A stretch of 61,538 nt of DNA, from assembly GCA_947631765.1 (NCBI GenBank), contig CANRMP010000014.1:1-61538 (forward strand), written 5' to 3'. Source of the stretch: an uncultured Clostridia bacterium (GTDB lineage: Bacteria > Bacillota > Clostridia > Oscillospirales > CAG-272). The notes under the pieces were generated by a model. That model made no database searches. It saw nothing but the letters and a program-made list of their open reading frames with translations, and was not told where the DNA came from. This document shows, piece by piece, positions 42,950 through 51,220 of the stretch (the stretch's first letter is position 1; each line of letters starts with the position of its first letter). A program made the translations under genes and the position numbers.

Positions 42950-43651
42950 ATGCTTTACACAGAACATCTCTCTTTTCGAGAGTTAGATCGTCTCATGAGA
43001 AGCGTCCCCAATTTCGCTCCACGCAGTCATGGAATCGTCCTGATCCGCAAGCGGGAATACACCGCCAAAGACTGTGACTGCCGCTACTGCCCTCACTACT
43101 CCGGCAGAAGAAAAACCGCCTGCGCCCTCGACCGATGCGACTGCGTTGCAGAACGGATCATTGCCGGTGCCGCCACCTATCGGGAAACCATTGCCGAAAC
43201 CATGTCAGTCATTCGCCATGCGCCGCTTGTGCGGCGAATCAATCAACTACTCAAAGAAAGCGAGGAAACACCCATGAACTACCGAAACGAAAAACACCGC
43301 ATCGTATTTGCCGAGACGATCAAGTATCTAAACCAAAAGAACAAGGCGCTCATGTCGGCGCTGTATCTGCTGACCGCAGACTTTATGCTGTGGCGTTGCG
43401 TCAAATACGCCGCCGTCAACAATGTCATTTGTTTCGAGCAAGTACACTTGCGCGGGACAAATACGAACAGCTACCCGCTGTTCTGCGCGGCAAAAGACAT
43501 GTATCTCGGCACAAAGCATCTGACGGTCAGCGACCTTGCCGACACCGAGCTGATTTCACCGAAAACTTTTTCCTTGATCTGCAACGCCATGGCGATCCGC
43601 CGCTTTGGTCTTGGGGCGATTCAATATGAAGAAAGGAACATTCAGAAATGA
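42950..43651 (+). CDS. Cys-rich N-terminal region fused to DUF6075-like domain
   Basis: A 233-residue protein, AAAGGA upstream. Residues about 40-65 hold a zinc-knuckle-like cysteine cluster (CDCRYCPHYSGRRKTACALD, then RCDC). Residues about 105-225 match a conserved domain of clostridial conjugative elements (DUF6075-type): KHRIVFAETIKYLNQKNKA, YLLTADFMLWRCV, SYPLFCAAKDMYLGTKHLT, LICNAMAIRRFG. Function is unknown; no catalytic motif is seen. Its stop overlaps the next start (ATGA), beginning a tightly packed run of mobile-element genes. Confidence 0.7.
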   Translation: MLYTEHLSFRELDRLMRSVPNFAPRSHGIVLIRKREYTAKDCDCRYCPHYSGRRKTACALDRCDCVAERIIAGAATYRETIAETMSVIRHAPLVRRINQLLKESEETPMNYRNEKHRIVFAETIKYLNQKNKALMSALYLLTADFMLWRCVKYAAVNNVICFEQVHLRGTNTNSYPLFCAAKDMYLGTKHLTVSDLADTELISPKTFSLICNAMAIRRFGLGAIQYEERNIQK

Positions 43652-44802
43652 TTAAAATCAAAATCGGGAACGGCGACCGCGAAACAGATATCCGCTTCCC
43701 CATCAGCGAAAGCGATCTGTACAATAAGCTGGCAGCAATTCATGCGATTGACAGCACAGGCAAACAACAATCGGTCACCGTGACAGGTATCTACTGGCCG
43801 GAAGAATTCTCTGTTCTGGAGGGCTGTCAGGTCGACTTGGATGAAATGAATTACCTTGCCAAGCGTTTGGACAGCTTCGATGACCGGGAGATGGATCAGT
43901 TTCTCATTGGGATTTCGATGCAGGACGAACCTTCTCTTAAGAATTTCATTAACCTAACATTCAATCTGGATCACTTCACACTGGTGCGGGATGTCAGCAA
44001 TTACGGAAAAATCGGTAGAGCCTACGTCTTGAATACGGAGGGTGCTGTTCCGGCGAACGATGAGGATGATCCGAAATACGCCGCTCTCGGCAAAAGGCTC
44101 GTAGACCGTGGCCTTGCGCGGATCACGGCAAAAGGGCTGCTCATCTACGACCCCTTCGATAAACTGACCGAGGTGTACGACGGACAAACCTTTCCCGAAT
44201 ACGCCTATACAAGCACACTTGCCGGCGCGGAAGTCAGCTACAACGGACACACGGAACTTCTACTCCTCCCCGACGAGGAATTGGCAATCAAAAAAGCCAT
44301 TGCTCGGCTTGGCGCTCCCTCCGACAGCGACTGCACATTCTCGTTCTATTTCAACTATATAAAAAATGACGCATGGGAGAAACGCATGGACGGCATTATC
44401 CGAAACGAAGGAATCTATGAGGTAAATAAGAGCCTTCGGTCTTTGGACACTGACAACATGGATTGGGATAAGCTGTCCGTCGTCGTAGAAATGGCCGATG
44501 TACAAAAAGCGTCTCATATTTCTATACTCGCGGAGCATCTGGATGACTTCGTATATTTTCCCTCTGTCGCTGACGCGGAAGAACTCGCCCATTATCTCGT
44601 GGACAATTTGTCGGATTACAACATGAGTCCCGAAATGGAAGATTTCTTCGACTTCTCCGCCTTTGGAGAACAATTTGTTGAGGAACGCGGCGGACAATTC
44701 GTAAACGGCGGTTTCCTTTATTGCAGCGAATACGAGTCTATAGAGGAGTTGTTGGTGGATGTAGAAGCCGAAAATGAGGGCATGACGATGGGAGGAATGT
44801 AA
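43648..44802 (+). CDS. ArdA-like antirestriction protein 1
   Basis: A 384-residue acidic protein. Features of the clostridial ArdA group: LDEMNYLAKRLDSFDDREMD, SLKNFINLTFNLDHF, then alternating negatively charged segments. ArdA proteins mimic bent B-DNA and block type I restriction enzymes during conjugation. The C-terminus ends in an acidic, methionine-rich tail (DVEAENEGMTMGGM), a feature repeated in several proteins here. A second ArdA-like gene lies 3 kb downstream (47952) with the same motif layout. Confidence 0.75.
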   Translation: MIKIKIGNGDRETDIRFPISESDLYNKLAAIHAIDSTGKQQSVTVTGIYWPEEFSVLEGCQVDLDEMNYLAKRLDSFDDREMDQFLIGISMQDEPSLKNFINLTFNLDHFTLVRDVSNYGKIGRAYVLNTEGAVPANDEDDPKYAALGKRLVDRGLARITAKGLLIYDPFDKLTEVYDGQTFPEYAYTSTLAGAEVSYNGHTELLLLPDEELAIKKAIARLGAPSDSDCTFSFYFNYIKNDAWEKRMDGIIRNEGIYEVNKSLRSLDTDNMDWDKLSVVVEMADVQKASHISILAEHLDDFVYFPSVADAEELAHYLVDNLSDYNMSPEMEDFFDFSAFGEQFVEERGGQFVNGGFLYCSEYESIEELLVDVEAENEGMTMGGM

Positions 44803-44804
44803 AC

Positions 44805-45485
44805 ATGGCAGAGAAAAAGAAAGAACGGCAGCCGCTTTCCATTAAAAACCTTGCCGACCTGAAACGGCATATCCAAGTCGGAACGGAATTTGTTTCCACC
44901 TTCCATCAAAATCATCCGGACATCGTTGGACTAACCCGCGTTGTTACAGAGGTACAGACCAACGCCTTTTACTCCAAGATCAAGGATCAGCCGGAGCATA
45001 AATTCTCGAAATGCAATTACGGAAAGGGATTCCGCACTGACTTTGAAAAAGCGTCCTGCTATCGCTTTAACGGTTCGGAAATACAGGTATTGGATCGTCG
45101 CAAAAATGACGGCAGTGTCCTGTACACAATCGAAATATATGGTCAGGAAAACCAAATGAACGAAACACACAAGGAGAAAATCAACATGAACGAATGGGAG
45201 CGCCTGCATCGGCAGGCAGAACACTACAAGGAAGCCCATCCGCCCGGAACAAGAGTTTTGCTTCTGCACATGGGAGACGATCCCCGACCGGTGGAGGACA
45301 ATATGCGCGGAACGGTCAGGTTCGTCGATGATATCGGCACGGTGCATTGTGCCTTCGACAACGGCCGCTCCCTCGGTCTGTGTCCCGGCGAGGACTCCTT
45401 CCGCAAGCTGACGCAGGAGGAATTGGCGGAAGGACAGGGCGAAGATATGACCGAGGACGAAAGCGGCCCGGTCATGGGAATGTGA
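44805..45485 (+). CDS. DUF4314 protein with additional N-terminal domain
   Basis: A 226-residue protein starting 2 nt after the upstream stop. Residues 1 to about 115 are a basic alpha/beta domain often seen in conjugative elements (LADLKRHIQVGTEFVSTFHQ). Residues about 135-205 are DUF4314: HPPGTRVLLLHMGDDPRPVE, GTVRFVDDIGTVHCAFDNGR, CPGEDSFRKLT, a small beta-barrel-like domain. It ends in an acidic tail (DMTEDESGPVMGM). A candidate internal start, MNEWERLHRQAEHY, preceded by AAGGAG, could yield a shorter DUF4314-only product. Confidence 0.78.
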   Translation: MAEKKKERQPLSIKNLADLKRHIQVGTEFVSTFHQNHPDIVGLTRVVTEVQTNAFYSKIKDQPEHKFSKCNYGKGFRTDFEKASCYRFNGSEIQVLDRRKNDGSVLYTIEIYGQENQMNETHKEKINMNEWERLHRQAEHYKEAHPPGTRVLLLHMGDDPRPVEDNMRGTVRFVDDIGTVHCAFDNGRSLGLCPGEDSFRKLTQEELAEGQGEDMTEDESGPVMGM

Positions 45486-45492
45486 GGCGCCT

Positions 45493-45633
45493 ATGGAAAA
45501 AGAAATCGAAATCCTGGCGCAGCTTGCAGAGCCGCTCCTGCTTTACGCCGCCGAAACCGGGCTGTCGGTGGAGGAAATCGTTGAGACAGCATTCAGAAAT
45601 TATATAAAAAAGGGAGATGAAAATCATGCCTGA
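45493..45633 (+). CDS. Small 46-residue helical protein
   Basis: MEKEIEILAQLAEPLLLYAA...VEEIVETAFRNYIKKG. It follows a DUF4314 gene by 7 nt and overlaps the next gene by 8 nt (ATGCCTGA). The helix-turn-helix-like pattern resembles small ribbon-helix-helix-associated peptides of conjugative elements. Coding status rests on packing and start/stop overlap. Confidence 0.6.
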   Translation: MEKEIEILAQLAEPLLLYAAETGLSVEEIVETAFRNYIKKGDENHA

Positions 45634-46132
45634 CGGCGAGAAAAAAGGAATTACGGTGCGGATCGACGCCGACCTCCACGCCGAGGTCAGCCAGTACCTA
45701 AAGGAGCACGGGATGACGATGGCGGAATTCGTCACCCTTGCTTTGAACGACGAGCTTCACCCGAAAATGGATCAGAAAGAAGGACAGAACATGGAAAAGA
45801 TGAGAACGCTGGCATTTCAAGTGCCGGAGGATTTGTTTCAGAAAATCAAGGACTATCTTCACCGCACCGGAATTTCACAGAAGGAATTTGTGATCGGGCT
45901 GATCGAGCGAGAGATCGAGCGAGATCTGACCGAGCGTAAAACCCACAGCGAGGCGTTTGAAGCCGCTGACGGACAGGACGAGGAAGTGCCCGCGGGACAG
46001 GAGGAAAACGCCGCTGTGAGCGATTTTGAGGGCGTGTCCGACGAGGACGAGGAAATCGAGGAAGAAGATACAGAGTCGGAGGACGAAGAAGAAACCGAGG
46101 ACGAAGATATGGGCCCCGTCATGCAGATGTAA
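45626..46132 (+). CDS. Tandem ribbon-helix-helix-like protein with acidic tail
   Basis: A 168-residue protein; ATG 45626 is preferred (GGGAG about 8 nt upstream) over 45617. Two copies of a ribbon-helix-helix-like unit are visible: KGITVRIDADLHAEVSQYLK...MAEFVTLALNDEL and LAFQVPEDLFQKIKDYLHRT...SQKEFVIGLIEREI. Such paired units in one chain could bind an operator or oriT as a monomeric pseudo-dimer. The last 60 residues are strongly acidic, ending in EDEDMGPVMQM. Confidence 0.7.
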   Translation: MPDGEKKGITVRIDADLHAEVSQYLKEHGMTMAEFVTLALNDELHPKMDQKEGQNMEKMRTLAFQVPEDLFQKIKDYLHRTGISQKEFVIGLIEREIERDLTERKTHSEAFEAADGQDEEVPAGQEENAAVSDFEGVSDEDEEIEEEDTESEDEEETEDEDMGPVMQM

Positions 46133-46143
46133 GGCGGTGTGAA

Positions 46144-46833
46144 ATGGAGCCGCTTACGATGGGCAGCCTGTTCGACGGGATCGGCGGCTTCCCTCTGGCG
46201 GCGGTGCATAATGGGATCGTCCCCGTATGGGCAAGCGAAATCGAAGCATTCCCCATCGAGGTGACACGGCTGCGATTTCCCGATATGGTCCATGTGGGCG
46301 ACATCACAAAGCTGAAAGGCGCGGAGCTGCCGCCGGTGGACATTGTCTGCGGGGGCAGCCCGTGTCAAGACCTTTCTGTCGCCGGAGCGAGAGCCGGGCT
46401 TGCTGGAGAACGCTCCGGCCTTTTTATGGAACAAATCCGGGTCGTGAGGGAGATGAGAAATGCAGAATTACAGCGAGGACGGACAGCTCACGCTGTTCGA
46501 CCAAGATTCATGGTATGGGAAAACGTCCCCGGAGCCTTTTCCAGCGGAGAACCAAAAGGCGAAGATTTCCGGATCGTTCTCGAAGAAACCGTCCGAATTG
46601 CGATACCTTCCGTATCAATTCCTCGACCTGACACCGGGCGTTGGGGATCTGCTGGGCGAATCGTATTGGGAGACACTTTCTCCTTGGCGTGGCGATGCCT
46701 GGATGCTCAATACTGGGGTGTCCCCCAGAGAAGGAAAAGAATCTTCCTTGTCGCAGATTTTGCAGGAAGCCGTGCCGGGCAGATATTATTTGACCCCGAA
46801 AGCCTGTCGGGGAATCCTTCGACGGGCGACTGA
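46144..46833 (+). CDS. DNA (cytosine-5) methyltransferase, N-terminal catalytic part (alpha)
   Basis: A 229-residue protein with motif I (LFDGIGGFPLAAV), motif IV with the catalytic Cys (CGGSPCQDLSVAG), motif VI (VWENVPGAF) and motif VIII (WGVPQRRKRIFLVADF). It stops before the target-recognition region and lacks motifs IX-X, which lie in the next, overlapping frame. The two polypeptides probably assemble into one m5C enzyme, as in known split methyltransferases. The frame is intact with canonical motifs through the overlap, so it is not a random truncation. It would protect the element's DNA from restriction. Confidence 0.85.
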   Translation: MEPLTMGSLFDGIGGFPLAAVHNGIVPVWASEIEAFPIEVTRLRFPDMVHVGDITKLKGAELPPVDIVCGGSPCQDLSVAGARAGLAGERSGLFMEQIRVVREMRNAELQRGRTAHAVRPRFMVWENVPGAFSSGEPKGEDFRIVLEETVRIAIPSVSIPRPDTGRWGSAGRIVLGDTFSLAWRCLDAQYWGVPQRRKRIFLVADFAGSRAGQILFDPESLSGNPSTGD

Positions 46834-47923
46834 GCGAGGCAAAGAGCTACCCGAAAAGCTCAAACGGGCGCTGGAAATACAGGCAGGAATCACTTTGCCC
46901 GACGGAAAAAGCACGGAGGTGGAAGCGTATCACATCAATCAGCGAGACGAGGGCATCGATTTGCACGGCGTGTCTGGCGCGTTAATGGCTACCGGCAATA
47001 TGCAGATGCAGACCTTCGTAACACAGCCGAACGGTAATGAAACACAACAGCCTACCGCATTTGCGGCGAACCAGCGAGACGAAGTCAGAGACTTGCATGA
47101 TGTGGCGGGCGCTTTGTGTGCCCATCCCAGCGTAAAGCAGCAGACATTCATCGCTGCCGGATTCTGTGCGGGGGCTGCTCCGTCCGCAGGCGGAATCGGC
47201 TATTCGGAAGAAATCGCCCCCACGCTGAAAGCCGCCGAAAGCGGAACGAATATGGTGCCAAGCATTGTTTGCCTCAACGATCAGGGGGGCAATGTTATGG
47301 ATTGCAGCCTCGATGTATCCGGGACACTTCGTGCGCAGGAACACGGACACCAACCGTTGGTTTATGAAAACCACGGCATTGACGCCCGCTATACCGGACC
47401 GCACGAGGTGGCGCCAACCATGTCCGCACGATACGGCACAGGCGGCAACAATGTTCCGCTGGTAGAACAGGATTCCGTCCTTTGCATCGCCGGCAACACT
47501 ATTGACCGCCAGCCCCAAAACGGCGGCAACGGATTGGGATGTCAGGAGGACATCGCCTATACCCTCACAGCTACCGACCACCATGCCGTCTTCAGCCGCC
47601 AGCGGGTGGATGTTGATACAGAGGTTTTCGGACAAAGCCAGTTTGCAAATTATGCGCCGGGCTGTTCGACCCTCCGCGCACAGGGCGGAGATCACGGCGG
47701 CGGGAGTGAAAACCTTGTGACGGAATCGGGCAAAGACAACTTTCGTCTTATTCGCCGCCTGACCCCGCTGGAATGCGAACGATTGCAAGGCTTTCCCGAT
47801 GGTTGGACGGACATTCCCTCCGCCTCGGATGCCGCAAGGTACAAGGCGTTGGGCAACAGCGTGGCGATTCCCTGTGTGGACTATGTCCTGCACGGAATCG
47901 CGCTGGCGCTGCGTATAGGATAA
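46460..47923 (+). CDS. Methyltransferase beta: unique N-terminus, repeat region, and C5-MTase motifs IX-X
   Basis: A 487-residue protein. Its start (GAGGG 9 nt upstream) lies inside the alpha gene in another frame, so 374 nt are read in two frames. Residues 1 to about 150 (MQNYSEDGQLTLFDQDSW...) match no methyltransferase motif. Residues about 160-420 hold at least seven loose repeats of the form (E/D)(V/I)(A/S)xTLxAxxxGGxNVPLV. The end carries RRLTPLECERLQGFPDGWT and YKALGNSVAIP, motifs IX and X of cytosine-5 enzymes. The repeats lie where the target-recognition region should be. Confidence 0.8.
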   Translation: MQNYSEDGQLTLFDQDSWYGKTSPEPFPAENQKAKISGSFSKKPSELRYLPYQFLDLTPGVGDLLGESYWETLSPWRGDAWMLNTGVSPREGKESSLSQILQEAVPGRYYLTPKACRGILRRATERGKELPEKLKRALEIQAGITLPDGKSTEVEAYHINQRDEGIDLHGVSGALMATGNMQMQTFVTQPNGNETQQPTAFAANQRDEVRDLHDVAGALCAHPSVKQQTFIAAGFCAGAAPSAGGIGYSEEIAPTLKAAESGTNMVPSIVCLNDQGGNVMDCSLDVSGTLRAQEHGHQPLVYENHGIDARYTGPHEVAPTMSARYGTGGNNVPLVEQDSVLCIAGNTIDRQPQNGGNGLGCQEDIAYTLTATDHHAVFSRQRVDVDTEVFGQSQFANYAPGCSTLRAQGGDHGGGSENLVTESGKDNFRLIRRLTPLECERLQGFPDGWTDIPSASDAARYKALGNSVAIPCVDYVLHGIALALRIG

Positions 47924-47951
47924 ATACAAATATCAAAGATTGGAGATTGCT

Positions 47952-49211
47952 ATGCTCATTGAATATTCTGTAGAACACCCCGCCGGTCGGGGGTATTTTT
48001 ATGCCGAGCTGGAACTGCCCGCAACGCAGGCGCAAATTCGGGACACACAGCAAAAGGCGCGGATCATCGGCAGAGAGGACAGCGCCTACTGTGAGATTGA
48101 AATAACAAACTGTCCGGAACTGCCTGAGCTAATAGATATCCGACTGGACAGCCCCACCGTGGAGGAATTGAACTTCTTTGCGGGGCGGCTGGATCAGCTT
48201 TCCCAAGATGAACGGTTGGTGCTGAATGCCATCGTTCACAGCCGCAACGAGGCAGGACAGTATGAAAACGGCCTGTCCATGAAGGAACTCATCAACCTGA
48301 CCTACGGGCTGGACGGCGTCATGATCGCCTCTAACGTGGGCAACGTCCGGCAGCTTGGACAATTCGTAATTGAAAATGACCTATTTGAAGATGTGGTAGG
48401 CGTACCCTCCGATGCGCTTCCTCTGCTGGATACTGCGAAGATCGGAGAAATGCAGAAGGAAATGGACAGCGGGATCTTTTGGCAAGGGCACTATATTGTA
48501 GCTGGCGACTATGTGTCGCAGGAGGTTTACGACGGGGTGAACTTTCCGGAAGCGGAAGAACCGGACTCCTTCGTCTTTCGTTTGAAGATCGGGGAATATC
48601 CCACGGGAGGGACTGCGGAAACCGAAGCCGATGCGGAATGGATCGAATTGCCCATGGATGCAGACGCTGCGCAAGCCGTGGCGCAGAGACATCATGAACC
48701 CTCTATCTCCTCCTGCGTCTGCTATGGCTTTGAATCGGCCATTCCGCAAATCACAGACGAAATGTTCGGCAGCATGAGAGATTTTGAAAAGCTGAACCGG
48801 ATCGCGGCGTGGTATCAGACGGCGCCGGAGATGGAGCAGATCAAATACAAGGCGGTCTTGGAGGGGCATGAGATCGGTACGCTTTCAAAAGCCCTGACAG
48901 CCGCGCTGGAACTGAACAGGTACGAGCTTGCCTACTACTGCGACGATGAAAACGACTACTTTCGGGAATTCCTTCGCCATCATCTGGACGCCGGTGTGGA
49001 TTCCCGCTGGCTGGACAATATCAATATGCCCCGTGAAGCCAACGACATGGTACAGCGGATCGGCGCGGTCTACAGCGATTACGGCGTCGTATCTGCCCGC
49101 GACGGTCACCTCTTTGCGCCGATTCCCTATGATGAGCCGGAGGATGAAATGGAAAACGAAGAATCCGAACAAGAGGGAGATCAAAATGAAGGGATGGAAA
49201 TGAAATTATGA
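47952..49211 (+). CDS. ArdA-like antirestriction protein 2
   Basis: A 419-residue acidic protein from ATG 47952 (GGAG 8 nt upstream). It shares with the protein at 43648 the sequence of motifs: PTVEELNFFAGRLDQLSQDE, MKELINLTYGLDGVM...NVGNVRQLG, and two duplicated halves with EF.R..IGEYP and LP-type strands. It probably mimics DNA to inhibit restriction enzymes. It ends in GDQNEGMEMKL. The stop overlaps the next start (ATGA). Confidence 0.75.
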   Translation: MLIEYSVEHPAGRGYFYAELELPATQAQIRDTQQKARIIGREDSAYCEIEITNCPELPELIDIRLDSPTVEELNFFAGRLDQLSQDERLVLNAIVHSRNEAGQYENGLSMKELINLTYGLDGVMIASNVGNVRQLGQFVIENDLFEDVVGVPSDALPLLDTAKIGEMQKEMDSGIFWQGHYIVAGDYVSQEVYDGVNFPEAEEPDSFVFRLKIGEYPTGGTAETEADAEWIELPMDADAAQAVAQRHHEPSISSCVCYGFESAIPQITDEMFGSMRDFEKLNRIAAWYQTAPEMEQIKYKAVLEGHEIGTLSKALTAALELNRYELAYYCDDENDYFREFLRHHLDAGVDSRWLDNINMPREANDMVQRIGAVYSDYGVVSARDGHLFAPIPYDEPEDEMENEESEQEGDQNEGMEMKL

Positions 49212-49795
49212 GTGTGAAATCGATTACTACAGAGGAACTGCGCCGGCTGGACGGCGCGGACGGGCTAATTCTACAGGGCTGCGGCGGTAATCCGCAGGAG
49301 TGGGTGGACGGCATCAATGATTTACTGACAGAGGAAGGAATCCTGCTGGACGGGACGAAATTCCACGATTGCTCCACCTTCAAGCATGACAGCCTTACCT
49401 GTCTGCTGTTCCCGTTCAGCGACGATGTGAAAATCGACACCGGGAAACTGGCGATGTGGCGATTGCAGACCCACGGAGATTTCGGCGGGACATGGCTTTC
49501 GGATTATGTTCCGAACCGACTCGGTGGTTTTATTTCGGCGGAACAGGAGCAGAAAACCCGAAAGCCGGACTGTCCCCTCATTGGGCAGGGCGGAAACATT
49601 TTCAACCTGTTGGGACTTGCCGCCCGTACTCTGCGTGAGGCAGGGCTTGACGAGCAGGCAAAGGAGATGTGCGGCCGCATCCGAGAATCAGGCAGTTATG
49701 ACCAAGCCCTCGGCATCATCGGAGAGTATGTCAATATCACCTCGGCAGACGATATGGGCGAGGACGAATCGGAAGAAATGGAGATGAAATTATGA
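49208..49795 (+). CDS. Conserved conjugative-element protein, unknown function
   Basis: A 195-residue protein. N-terminal region TTEELRRLDGADGLILQGCG then NPQEWVDGINDLLTEEGIL; mid-region FPFSDDVKIDTGKLAMWRL; C-terminal DCPLIGQGGNIFNLLGLAAR then TLREAGLDEQAKEM. The last segment is a motif I associate with clostridial mobile elements, but no function is known to me. It ends in an acidic tail with EEMEMKL, nearly identical to the end of the preceding protein. Confidence 0.65.
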   Translation: MSVKSITTEELRRLDGADGLILQGCGGNPQEWVDGINDLLTEEGILLDGTKFHDCSTFKHDSLTCLLFPFSDDVKIDTGKLAMWRLQTHGDFGGTWLSDYVPNRLGGFISAEQEQKTRKPDCPLIGQGGNIFNLLGLAARTLREAGLDEQAKEMCGRIRESGSYDQALGIIGEYVNITSADDMGEDESEEMEMKL

Positions 49796-49944
49796 GCGAG
49801 CTGTTATTCTTTCTGTTGGGTATGATGTTCGGCGGCTTTGTGGCGCTGGTGACGCTATGCTGTCTGCAAATCAACCGCATCCGCAAGTATGAGGCGGAGA
49901 TCCGAAAGCTTCGGCAGAAAACCAGACAATACGAAGAAAATTAA
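49792..49944 (+). CDS. DUF3789-like small membrane protein
   Basis: A 50-residue protein in a 4-nt overlap with the previous gene (ATGA). One transmembrane helix (LLFFLLGMMFGGFVALVTLC) and a basic/acidic cytoplasmic tail (RKYEAEIRKLRQKTRQYEEN). DUF3789 members have this form and occur in conjugative elements. Confidence 0.72.
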   Translation: MSELLFFLLGMMFGGFVALVTLCCLQINRIRKYEAEIRKLRQKTRQYEEN

Positions 49945-49947
49945 ACG

Positions 49948-49990
49948 GCCGGTATCAATCGTTTCGGGAGCGATGGATACCGGCTTTTTT
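49948..49990 (+). terminator. Intrinsic terminator
   Basis: GCCGGTATC (49948-49956) pairs with GATACCGGC (49976-49984) followed by TTTTTT (49985-49990). It ends the run of genes that began near 42950. Confidence 0.85.
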
Positions 49991-50056
49991 GTTTCCCGAA
50001 ACGGTTGACGCCCCGTGAAAGCGAGGTGATCTCCCATCAAATCCCCGGTATCCTGG

Positions 50057-51016
50057 GTGGGCAACAAAACGTCCATCCTCCACATTCTGTACGCCCTGTT
50101 TCCGCTTTCCTACGAGCGGTATATCGAACCCTTCGGCGGAAGCGGATCGGTGCTGCTTGGAAAGCCGTGGCAGGACAGCTTCGAGGTGTTCAACGACTAC
50201 AACGGCAACCTCGTGAATCTGTTTCGCTGTATGCGGGATCGCCCGCTGGCGTTTATCCGGGAACTCGGCTTTTTGCACCTCAATTCACGTGACGATTTCA
50301 AAACGCTCAAGCGCTTTTTCCGCAAAGAGGAATTCGACGACCGTTTCCTTGAAGAAGAACTGGAATTGACGGAACTTCTCCTTCCCAAACCGGAAGCGGC
50401 CGAGGTGCGGGAGCTGATGCAAGCGGCAAAGCAGGATCACGATCTGCGCCGCGCAGCCATGTTCCTAAAGCTCATCCGATACAGCTATTCCAGCGGCGGG
50501 AAATCCTACGCCTGCCAACCGTTCAATCTGCACAGCCTGTTCGGGCTAATCGAAGAATTCAGCAGGCGGTGCGAGAACGTCATCATTGAAAACCAAGACT
50601 TCGAGGTACTCATCAAGCACTACGACCGCCCCGGCGGATTTGTCTACTGCGACCCGCCGTACTTCTCCAGCGAATACGTCTACGACTGCGGATTCACTTG
50701 GGAGGATCACCTGCGGCTGCACCGCACACTGACCGGGGCAAAGAGCAAATTTCTGCTCTCCTACAACGACTGCCCGGAGATACGGGAACTGTACGACGGC
50801 TGTTCATTTTTCGACTTTCGCCGTATTCACAGCATGGTGCAGAAATACGAAGCGGGCAAGGAATTTCCCGAACTGTTGATCGCCAACTACGATCTGTACG
50901 AGCGGCAGAGAGAATGCGGCAATCAGCTTACGCTGTTTGATTTATACGGCGACCAAACCTACGACTACGAAAAAATTTTGAAGGAGGCCATCATTTCATG
51001 CAAGGGAAAAAGGTAA
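50057..51016 (+). CDS. DNA adenine-N6 methyltransferase (D12/Dam class)
   Basis: A protein of about 319 residues. Motif I region YIEPFGGSGSVLLGK, motif IV CDPPYFSSE, and a C-terminal LLSYNDCPEIREL. The conserved family start SPxSWVGxK lies just upstream in the same frame (50042-50065: SPVSWVGNK), so translation from GTG 50057 would cut it off. The only in-frame codon ahead of it after the stop at 50027 is ATC 50036 with AGG 9 nt upstream. The start is therefore uncertain and may be non-standard or mutated. It overlaps the next gene by 19 nt. Likely role: modification of the element's DNA. Confidence 0.82.
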   Translation: MGNKTSILHILYALFPLSYERYIEPFGGSGSVLLGKPWQDSFEVFNDYNGNLVNLFRCMRDRPLAFIRELGFLHLNSRDDFKTLKRFFRKEEFDDRFLEEELELTELLLPKPEAAEVRELMQAAKQDHDLRRAAMFLKLIRYSYSSGGKSYACQPFNLHSLFGLIEEFSRRCENVIIENQDFEVLIKHYDRPGGFVYCDPPYFSSEYVYDCGFTWEDHLRLHRTLTGAKSKFLLSYNDCPEIRELYDGCSFFDFRRIHSMVQKYEAGKEFPELLIANYDLYERQRECGNQLTLFDLYGDQTYDYEKILKEAIISCKGKR

Positions 51017-51219
51017 ACGAATATCTGCTTCTCTCCATTCCGCTGGATATGTTGGAGGAAGCGGGAATCAGCGAGGAAAGCGTCATCCAGATGAGCGCGG
51101 CGGGCGGGAAAATCCTCATCGAAGCGGTCAGCCGTGACGATGCGGAGGACTTTGTGTGCGACGGCGACTGCGAAAGCTGCCCCTGTTCGGAATACTGCGA
51201 AGAAAGCGAGGTGAACTGA
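50998..51219 (+). CDS. AbrB-like small protein with cysteine-rich tail
   Basis: A 73-residue protein starting within the methyltransferase gene. Residues 1-47 resemble a SpoVT/AbrB swapped-hairpin (LLLSIPLDMLEEAGISEESV, GGKILIEAV). The end is CDGDCESCPCSEYCEES: six cysteines in 17 residues, suggesting zinc or redox binding. It ends 1 nt before the next AbrB-like gene. Confidence 0.65.
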   Translation: MQGKKVNEYLLLSIPLDMLEEAGISEESVIQMSAAGGKILIEAVSRDDAEDFVCDGDCESCPCSEYCEESEVN

Positions 51220-51220
51220 C

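Noticed and set aside
46453-46833. The methyltransferase overlap as a simple frameshift error
   Set aside because: Both frames retain recognisable, non-redundant sequence across 374 nt and beta has its own ribosome site; one indel would leave one frame meaningless.
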